The position numbers and the translations under genes are program-made. Shown here piece after piece: positions 26,449 through 33,073 of a stretch of 33,073 nucleotides of DNA. Each line of letters starts with the position of its first letter. The first letter of the stretch is position 1. Below the pieces are notes generated by a model that made no database searches, had not been told where the DNA came from, and worked only from the letters and a program-made list of their open reading frames with translations. Source of the stretch: an archaeon GW2011_AR19 (GTDB lineage: Archaea > Nanobdellota > Nanobdellia > Pacearchaeales > GW2011-AR1); the NCBI GenBank assembly GCA_000806015.1, contig JWKY01000006.1:1-33073 (forward strand). The letters are read 5' to 3'.

Positions 26449-26554
26449 CAGATAAATTTATTAAAAAAATAAATTAATTTCACTCCCAGCTTGTAATCAT
26501 TTTGAAATTAAAACATTAGAAAGATTTATAATCCTGAGATATTTCTTGTGAAAG

Positions 26555-26893
26555 ATGGCTGGAAAAACAAAAATTCATTTAGTTGAATCTGATAAAAATT
26601 CATCTTTTGAATCTGATATTTATTTTACGAAAAAAATAAAAGAGATTAATTCTAAACGGCCCTTAGATGCGGTTTTTGCTGATTCTTTTGAAAACTTTCC
26701 TATTATTATAAGATATTGTTCAAGGCATGAAATTGAAACAAAAAAAGCGGTTTCTTCTGACCCAAAAGAAAAATATAATCAAGTTTTAAATTATCTGGCA
26801 GAAAATCTCGGCAAAAGAAATTTAGCATATCTCCTACTCAAAAGCGAGGAAGCGGATAAATTATATAAATTATTTATAAAGTCAGATATCTAA
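26555..26893 (+). CDS. Hypothetical protein (112 aa)
   Basis: Complete ORF with gaaagatttataat promoter-like box upstream. Confidence 0.5.
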   Translation: MAGKTKIHLVESDKNSSFESDIYFTKKIKEINSKRPLDAVFADSFENFPIIIRYCSRHEIETKKAVSSDPKEKYNQVLNYLAENLGKRNLAYLLLKSEEADKLYKLFIKSDI

Positions 26894-27624
26894 CCGGTCT
26901 TTTTCAGCAGACTAACTATTTGTCTTGCAACATTTTTTCCTGCATTTACGTCGCTCGGAGTTGATGAAGCAAGTATTCTTATATTTGGATTCTTCTTTGA
27001 ATAAATTTCTCCATGTCCTGATTTGGGAATATAAGCAAAGCCATATTCTTTTAAAACTCTTGATTGTTTTATATTCGGAGTTCCTGCCCAGCCTGAGTCA
27101 AATGCTCTTCTAATCTCAGAAATTTCTTCTTTTGTAATTAATTCTTTTTTTTCTCTTGGAATTTTTCCGGAATATAAAACTTTTAAAAATTCTTCAGCAA
27201 TATTTCTTTCCAAGAGTTTTCCTTTAGATTCTTTTTCTAAAAGCTGCGAACCATACTCTTCCCTAACTAATTGCATTAATTCAGGGTCATTTTCAATTTC
27301 TTTTACCCCTCTTTTAAATTCATTTAAGCTGACATTTCCAACTCTGCTAAAATATAATGAAGGGTCTGTCATATGATAAAATTCTTCTTTTCTCTTTGGA
27401 GTTTTTCCTTTAAAAGCATCATACACAGATATTTTTGATTCAAGCTCGCTAACTACGAACAATGCAAGCCCGCTGACAAGAAACATTATTCCTATAAATG
27501 AATCCAGAACATCAACTTTTTTGCTGATAACATTTCCCGTAATAATTGCAAAAGAAGAATTTAAAATAAAAAAAAAGCCAGCTAAAATAATAAGAATACT
27601 AATTTTTTTCAGCCCCTTTTTCAT
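26890..27624 (-). CDS. Membrane-anchored protein with C-terminal HicA-like domain
   Basis: Two N-terminal TM segments; C-terminal LKEYGFAYIPKSGHGEIYSKKNPNIRILASSTPSDVNAGKNVARQIVSLLKK. Confidence 0.6.
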   Translation of the reverse strand: MKKGLKKISILIILAGFFFILNSSFAIITGNVISKKVDVLDSFIGIMFLVSGLALFVVSELESKISVYDAFKGKTPKRKEEFYHMTDPSLYFSRVGNVSLNEFKRGVKEIENDPELMQLVREEYGSQLLEKESKGKLLERNIAEEFLKVLYSGKIPREKKELITKEEISEIRRAFDSGWAGTPNIKQSRVLKEYGFAYIPKSGHGEIYSKKNPNIRILASSTPSDVNAGKNVARQIVSLLKKTG

Positions 27625-27657
27625 AAATTTTATATATAAGCATTCCTTATATATTTT

Positions 27658-28233
27658 ATGCCTTTAAATGAGAAAATAGGAAATTTTCACTCGCTCAATA
27701 AAAATATTGAACGAAACAAAAAAGTAAAATTGTCTGCTAAAGAATTGAAAAAATTAGCAAAAGCTATAAAAGATTTGAAGTTAAAAACTGAAGATAGTAA
27801 AAAAACAAAAAACCCTAAAAAAATAATTGAGGAAAATAAGTTTATAGATTCTTTAATTGAATTGGAAGATTTTTCACCCGTTTTAAAAAAATTAAAAGCT
27901 TTTCAAGAATCGTCGGATTTAGAAAAAATTGCATCATCTGCGCCTTTGCAAGAAAATCCTGAAGATAAACAAGAAAATTTTTATTCTTTAAAACAAGAAA
28001 AAAAAGATGAAAAATATCACCAAATTCAGGAGGATTATCTGCCCAAATCAAATCAAAGATTGCAGAATGAATCTAAAAATTTAATACATTTTGGTGAATC
28101 AAGGCTAAAAGAAGAATTACAAAACGAATCTAAAAATTTAATGCATGCTGGTGAATCAAGACCAAAAGATGGATTTTCTGAGCGAGGGTCCAAATATATT
28201 GCAAAATCTAAGAGAGCGTATACGCCTCGTTAA
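27658..28233 (+). CDS. Charged hypothetical protein with internal 19-aa duplication
   Basis: LQNESKNLIHFGESRLKEE / LQNESKNLMHAGESRPKDG. Confidence 0.55.
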   Translation: MPLNEKIGNFHSLNKNIERNKKVKLSAKELKKLAKAIKDLKLKTEDSKKTKNPKKIIEENKFIDSLIELEDFSPVLKKLKAFQESSDLEKIASSAPLQENPEDKQENFYSLKQEKKDEKYHQIQEDYLPKSNQRLQNESKNLIHFGESRLKEELQNESKNLMHAGESRPKDGFSERGSKYIAKSKRAYTPR

Positions 28234-28241
28234 TTTTATTT

Positions 28242-28484
28242 TTATTGTTCATCTTTATGATAAAAATCTAATAATGTTAAAACTTTTTCATTTAAATTAT
28301 AAGAATAAGATAATCTAAATGGGCTGATATAAACTTCTCTTGTTCCCTTTCTATTATTTTGCATTGGTTTTCCAATCTCAGGATTTTGAATTATCTTTGA
28401 GATTATCTTCTCAACTCTTTCCAAATAACTTTTATCTAATTTAGATTTTATTCTTTTAAAAGAATCAGTTTCTTTTATTCTCAT
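28242..28484 (-). CDS. RelE/ParE-superfamily toxin
   Basis: SFKRIKSKLDKSYLERVEKIISKIIQNPEIGKPMQNNRKGTREVYISPFRLSYSYNLNEKVLTLLDFYHKDE. Confidence 0.85.
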   Translation of the reverse strand: MRIKETDSFKRIKSKLDKSYLERVEKIISKIIQNPEIGKPMQNNRKGTREVYISPFRLSYSYNLNEKVLTLLDFYHKDEQ

Positions 28485-28687
28485 TTTTTAAGAGTCTTTA
28501 AGAATTCATCTGGAGAAGAATATTCTGTATATTTGCCTTCATCAATTTCTTTCCAAGCTTCTTCTGTTCTTTTTGCAAACTCTAAATCTTCAAGATACTG
28601 CTCTATTTTTTTAAATTTTTTAATATTTGCATTTATTTCAAGAAGTTTTTGATAAATTTCTTCAAGAGAAATTTGTTTTGTTTCCAT
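28481..28687 (-). CDS. Cognate antitoxin (RelB-like position)
   Basis: 68-aa ORF overlapping the toxin start by ATGA; EEAWKEIDEGKYTEYSSPDEFLKTLKK. Confidence 0.7.
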   Translation of the reverse strand: METKQISLEEIYQKLLEINANIKKFKKIEQYLEDLEFAKRTEEAWKEIDEGKYTEYSSPDEFLKTLKK

Positions 28688-28794
28688 GTTTTATTTAATG
28701 AATTCAGCTTTAAAAAATTTATTGTCTTTTAGTTAAATCCGTATTAATTCCAAAGTAACGAAATGTTTATAAAGAGAGAGGGAGTAGAAGGGGG

Positions 28795-29070
28795 ATGAAA
28801 AATTTAAGAAACAAATTCACAAAAAATGTAATTTTACCTTTAGCAATTGGTGGAATGGTTTTTAGTGGGTGTGAAAGAAGTTCTATAGACATACGCCTAA
28901 TCAATGATATAAATAACGACGGGTACATGGATTTATTTATCCAACAGCCTGATGGGTTTGGGGTAAGCAGAACCTTATATCTTTCAAATGAAATAAATGG
29001 GGAAGTTAAATATTCTGCAATGGATATTCAAGAAAATTCAGATTTGTATAAAAAATATTTTAAAGAATAA
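28795..29070 (+). CDS. Small lipoprotein with one DxNxDG calcium-loop-like motif
   Basis: Lipobox GGMVFSGC; LINDINNDGYMDLFIQQ. Confidence 0.6.
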   Translation: MKNLRNKFTKNVILPLAIGGMVFSGCERSSIDIRLINDINNDGYMDLFIQQPDGFGVSRTLYLSNEINGEVKYSAMDIQENSDLYKKYFKE

Positions 29071-29198
29071 TCGGCGCAGGATTAATCGGACTTTCTAAAA
29101 TTTTCTTTTAGGGTAATCTTCTTAATTTCTGCGAAGCAGGTTTTTTCAACAGAACTCCCTCTCGTTAAGTATATAAATAATTTAATTGTTTATTCAAT

Positions 29199-31070
29199 AT
29201 GACTAATTATAATATAGAGAATATTTATCAGGGAGGGTATAGTAGTTTTAAACCAAGCTACGGAGATGTTTTTACGGGTTATCATGTCGCTGCGTCGTCG
29301 CTTGGAGCAACAACAAATCCAACAATCGCAAATCAAATAGTTGAGTTAGACAAAATTTTAAGGCAGGGAGTTGTCCCGATAGAAGTTGGAGCAATAGACC
29401 CGAAAATTTTTGAAGCTATTCCTAAACAGCACTTTAAAGAAATAAAGCGTATGGCTAAATTAACCGGAGCCAAAATTTCTGTTCATTCGCCTCTTGTTGA
29501 GCCGTCTGGAATTGCCGAGGGTGGATGGAGTGAATCTAACAGGCAAGCTGTTGAATATCAATTAAAAGATGTTATTGCAAAAGCGCATGAAGCCGATTCT
29601 CTGGGAAATATTCCGGTAGTAGTTCATGCTACAAATATTGGCGGAACAGAATGGAAAATGACTCCTGAAGGAAAAAAAATTGAAAAGCTGACCGCAATAA
29701 ACCAAGAAACAGGACAGATGACTGCAATTAAAGAGGAAATTAAATATTATCCTGGCAGAGAATCTATGATGGAGTTAAAGCCGGATATTGAAAAAAAAAT
29801 ACTTAGAGGAGAAATTAAAGAGATGAAAAACGAATATTATCAGGAAATTCCTCTTGAAAAAGGAAAAATTATTTCTCCGGAAAAACAAATAACTGTACAG
29901 AATCATTCTGAATGGGACAATTCTATATCACAGCTTTTATTTCAAAAAGAAAGAGCAGATGAAATTCTTAGAAATAATTCCCCTCAGATTTCGCATTTTA
30001 TAAAAGAAATGGCTGAAAAAAAAATGACTCCTGAAAAATTAAAAGAATATCTTAATGAGGATCCAGTGCAAAGACGGGCATATAATCATTTTATGAATGC
30101 CCAAACTTATTTGGAAGATATAGAAGAGCATTTGAGCGGTTTATTTAGTAAATCGTATAAATATGGATCGCCGGAACAGAGAAAATTTTTAACTGAAATC
30201 AGAAGCAAGTATCAAGGGGAATTAGATAAAATTCATCCAGGCGATATTATGGCGCAGTCAGAAGCAGTGCAAAATTTAATGCATAATTTAAAGACTCCTG
30301 TACTTGCTCCAAAAGTATATTCCCGCATGGAGGATTTTGCAAATGAAAAATCTGCAACGACTTTTGGAAATGTTGCTTTTGATGCCTTTAAAAAATTTGG
30401 AGAAAAAGCTCCTGTAATTTCTATTGAAAATCTTTATCCGGGGTTTGCGTTTTCAACCGGAGAAGAAATGAACAAATTAATTTTATTATCAAAAGAACAA
30501 TTTGTAAAAAATGCTGTTAAAGATGGTCTTTCTAAATCAGAAGCTGAAAAACAAGCAGACAAATCAATTGGACTGACTTTTGACGTCGGGCATCTCAACA
30601 TTCACAGAAAACACGGATTCACGGAAAAAGATTTACTAAAAGAATTTCAAGCCATGGCTCCGCATATAAAACACCTTCATTTAACAGATAATTTTGGAAG
30701 TTATGATTCTCATCTGCCTCCCGGAATGGGAAATGTTCCAATTAAACAATATTTAGAAGAGTTAGAAAAACAGGGATTTAAAGGAAGAACTATTGTTGAA
30801 GCTGGAGGATTTATTCAGCAGTTTGGAACTTCTCCGTATGTCCCGCTTTTAGAGGCTTTTGGCTCGCCAATTTATCAGGACGGCGTCGGTCCTTATTGGA
30901 ATCAGGCAATTGGATTACAGCAAGGATATTTTTCAGGTCATGGGAACATGCTTCCAGGAGTGCATTATGAAATGTTTGGAGCAGGATTTTCAAATTTACC
31001 TTTTGAACTTGGCGGACAAAGAGGCGGAGGCGGAGAAGGAAACAGGATGAGCGGGAGAGGAATGGAATGA
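29199..31070 (+). CDS. TIM-barrel protein (AP endonuclease family 2 / xylose isomerase-like) with large helical insertion
   Basis: KISVHSPLVEPSG, IPVVVHATN, VISIENLYPG, GLTFDVGHLNIHRKHG, HIKHLHLTDNFG, GRTIVEAGG. Confidence 0.85.
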   Translation: MTNYNIENIYQGGYSSFKPSYGDVFTGYHVAASSLGATTNPTIANQIVELDKILRQGVVPIEVGAIDPKIFEAIPKQHFKEIKRMAKLTGAKISVHSPLVEPSGIAEGGWSESNRQAVEYQLKDVIAKAHEADSLGNIPVVVHATNIGGTEWKMTPEGKKIEKLTAINQETGQMTAIKEEIKYYPGRESMMELKPDIEKKILRGEIKEMKNEYYQEIPLEKGKIISPEKQITVQNHSEWDNSISQLLFQKERADEILRNNSPQISHFIKEMAEKKMTPEKLKEYLNEDPVQRRAYNHFMNAQTYLEDIEEHLSGLFSKSYKYGSPEQRKFLTEIRSKYQGELDKIHPGDIMAQSEAVQNLMHNLKTPVLAPKVYSRMEDFANEKSATTFGNVAFDAFKKFGEKAPVISIENLYPGFAFSTGEEMNKLILLSKEQFVKNAVKDGLSKSEAEKQADKSIGLTFDVGHLNIHRKHGFTEKDLLKEFQAMAPHIKHLHLTDNFGSYDSHLPPGMGNVPIKQYLEELEKQGFKGRTIVEAGGFIQQFGTSPYVPLLEAFGSPIYQDGVGPYWNQAIGLQQGYFSGHGNMLPGVHYEMFGAGFSNLPFELGGQRGGGGEGNRMSGRGME

Positions 31071-31160
31071 TTTTTTAAATGATCTTTAATAAATAATAAA
31101 TTATAAATCCTTAAATTCACTAAATTTAAAAACTGAAATATATATTTTGAAGTATATAAT

Positions 31161-31374
31161 ATGAAAATTCTCCTAATTAATCATGCAAAACAAAGAATAG
31201 AAGAAAGAGAAATAACGTTCCAGCAAATTAAAGAAACAATTAATTTTTCCAGATTATATTATTTCTAAAGAAAATAAGATAGAAGCATACAAGAAAATAA
31301 ATAATAAATTATTAAAAATTGTTTATGCTAAAGAGGGTAAATTTATAAAGATTATAACTCTTATTTGGAAATGA
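31161..31374 (+). pseudogene. DUF4258-like ORF interrupted by a +1 frameshift at a T5 run
   Basis: MKILLINHAKQRIEEREITFQQIKETINF then, one T removed, PDYIISKENKIEAYKKINNKLLKIVYAKEGKFIKIITLIWK*. Confidence 0.75.
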
Positions 31375-31577
31375 AAATCACTTATGATTCAGAAGCAGAT
31401 GCAGGGTATATTTATTTTAAAGAAATTTCAAAAGGGGAAGTAGCTCAGACTATTTCTCTTAATGAATCAATAAATATAGATTTAGATAAAAATGGAAAAA
31501 CCTTGGGCATAGAAATATTAAATGCAAGCAAGAATTTGCCTAAGAATACTTTAAAATCAGCAAAAATTATTAATTAA
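31371..31577 (+). CDS. DUF2283-like protein
   Basis: MKITYDSEADAGYIYFKEISKGEVAQTISLNESINIDLDKNGKTLGIEILNAS. Confidence 0.88.
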   Translation: MKITYDSEADAGYIYFKEISKGEVAQTISLNESINIDLDKNGKTLGIEILNASKNLPKNTLKSAKIIN

Positions 31578-31600
31578 ATATTAAAGTATATAATAAAAAA

Positions 31601-31701
31601 ATGAAAATTAAAAATCTTCATAGATACAAAACAGGAAATTTTGCATAAAGATACAAAACAGGAAATTTTGCATAAAGATACAAAACAGGAAATTTTGCAT
31701 A
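31601..31701 (+). repeat. R3 leader element copy C, core triplicated in 27-bp tandem repeats
   Basis: Three copies of agatacaaaacaggaaattttgcata with 27-bp period. Confidence 0.9.
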
Positions 31702-32532
31702 ATGGTGAATAAAAAAAAGAGAACTGAAAAAAGCAATTTAAAAAACATTCCGACTTTGAAATTAAAAAGCGAGCATGAAATTGCAATGGATTTTGCAACA
31801 AAGGCTTATAAAAAATTTGAAAAGGCAATAAAATCAATTATTCTTTTTGGCTCAACGGCAAAAAAAACGCAAACTGTCGGTTCAGATATTGATATTATAA
31901 TCGTAATTGACGACGCGTCTATAAAATGGGATCAGGAATTAACTGCTTGGTATAGGCAGGAGCTTGATGCGATTTTAAGAACAAATCCTTATCAAACAAG
32001 TCTTCATATTAATACGGTAAAATTAACAACCTGGTGGCAGGATTTAATGCGGGGCGATCCAATTATTTTAAATATTCTTAGAAATGGAGAAGCTTTAGTT
32101 GATATGGCCGGATTTTTTGACCCGTTGAAATTTTTATTAATTCAGGGAAAAATAAAATCAACCCCTGAAGCAATTTATAATAATCTTCAAAGAGCTCCGG
32201 CGCATCTTGCGCGAAGCAAAGCAGCAGAATTAAATGCTATTGAAGGTTTATATTGGTGCATGGTTGATTCTGCCCACGCTGCTTTGATTTCGGCAAATGT
32301 TTCTCCGCCCTCGCCAGAACATATTCCGGAAGAGCTTGCGCGAAATTTTGTTAATAACAAAAAATTAAAAATAGAATATGTTCAGTGGTATCGGGAACTT
32401 CTCGCGCTTCATAAAGAAATTTCTCATGGAAAAATAACTGATTTAAAGGGCGCTGATATTGATTTGTGGCAGAAGAGGGCGGAAGAATTTTTATCAACAA
32501 TGGCGAAGCTGATTAAAGAAAGTGTGAAGTGA
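31702..32532 (+). CDS. Pol-beta-superfamily nucleotidyltransferase protein
   Basis: SIILFGSTAKKTQTVGSDIDIIIVIDD (GS...DxD). Confidence 0.85.
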   Translation: MVNKKKRTEKSNLKNIPTLKLKSEHEIAMDFATKAYKKFEKAIKSIILFGSTAKKTQTVGSDIDIIIVIDDASIKWDQELTAWYRQELDAILRTNPYQTSLHINTVKLTTWWQDLMRGDPIILNILRNGEALVDMAGFFDPLKFLLIQGKIKSTPEAIYNNLQRAPAHLARSKAAELNAIEGLYWCMVDSAHAALISANVSPPSPEHIPEELARNFVNNKKLKIEYVQWYRELLALHKEISHGKITDLKGADIDLWQKRAEEFLSTMAKLIKESVK

Positions 32533-32606
32533 ATTTATATATTGAAAAATACAATTAAATTATTAAAGGATAATTGTTCTGTTAAAGATTGTAAGGAAAA
32601 ATAAAA

Positions 32607-32891
32607 ATGACCTTAGAATTTGATGAAGAAGGGAGAGTAATTGTTCCTGAGATAATAGTGCATGAAGAAGATAATATTGTCTTTAAATGCAATTGGAATG
32701 ATGCGGGGTGGAAAGAAATTTGTTGGCACTGTAACAAACATGTTGATTGGGTGGATTTTGAAGCAGACCATAGACCTAATCCATATAGTAAGGGCGGTAA
32801 GACAAGTGTGGGAAATGGGGTTTGCGCCCATAAATTTTGTAATCTCAAAGCGAGTAATAAAGAGAATTTGACTAAGAATTGGTTATCTTAA
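32607..32891 (+). CDS. HNH endonuclease-like protein
   Basis: CWHCNKHVDWVDFEADHRPNPYSKGGKTSVGNGVCAHKFCNLKASNK. Confidence 0.85.
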   Translation: MTLEFDEEGRVIVPEIIVHEEDNIVFKCNWNDAGWKEICWHCNKHVDWVDFEADHRPNPYSKGGKTSVGNGVCAHKFCNLKASNKENLTKNWLS

Positions 32892-33029
32892 AAATAGTTT
32901 TATTTCTGGATAAGTCAATTTTTTCTCAAATCAAAACATTTAAATAATCTACATATGTATACAAAGGTATACCTAAAGTCAAATCAAGTCAAAGCTATAA
33001 AGCACAGACACGAAACGACACGAAATGAA

Positions 33030-33073
33030 ATGGAAACAACAGTCCGTTTGAATATCCAAACAAAAGGAGAATT
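33030..33073 (+). CDS. Start of an ORF truncated by the window end (METTVRLNIQTKGE...)
   Basis: ATG at 33030 open to the window end; TATA-like tttaaata upstream. Confidence 0.35.
   Translation, partial: METTVRLNIQTKGE

Noticed and set aside
30811-31050. ORFs 30811-30993 (-) and 30859-31050 (+)
   Set aside because: Overlap the TIM-barrel CDS C-terminus in other frames; no independent evidence.
31616-31701. Tandem repeats considered as a CRISPR array
   Set aside because: 27-bp units are directly contiguous with no spacers; better explained as tandem duplication of a leader.
31574-31837. Minus-strand ORF with CKISCFVSL repeats
   Set aside because: Antisense reading of the 27-bp tandem repeat; no coding support.

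Overview
This is an AT-rich archaeal chromosomal window. It looks DPANN (Pacearchaeota/Woesearchaeota-like), inferred from L37Ae, Rpo12, archaeal SepF, prefoldin beta, an archaeosortase-like protein and many short secreted or membrane proteins. Blocks: (i) 0-5.1 kb, four class-III-signal/pilin-like genes interleaved with a NYN-domain protein and a MazEF-like pair; (ii) 5.6-8.3 kb, an S-layer-like gene with an unusually long structured leader and an apparent 3' frameshift/deletion; (iii) 8.7-16.3 kb, envelope proteins (paired TM-anchored paralogs, DedA, archaeosortase-like, PAP2, DUF5011-type surface protein); (iv) 16.6-20.5 kb, housekeeping genes (SepF, prefoldin beta, Rpo12, L37Ae, tRNA-Pro) whose intergenic DNA holds MITE-like elements with terminal inverted repeats, two of them with perfect 8-bp target-site duplications; (v) 22.2-28.7 kb, an accessory region with a four-gene operon of secreted proteins sharing an MKTL start (one an HExxH lipoprotein), a TPR/Zn-ribbon-like operon, a membrane-tethered HicA-like protein and a RelBE-like pair; (vi) 29-33 kb, a TIM-barrel protein, a DUF4258/DUF2283-like pair with a frameshifted first gene, a triplicated 27-bp leader, a nucleotidyltransferase and an HNH protein. 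The strongest new signals are the MITE families, the S-layer leader and promoter palindrome, and the dispersed ACAGGA leader element. All family assignments come from reading motifs; no database search was run.
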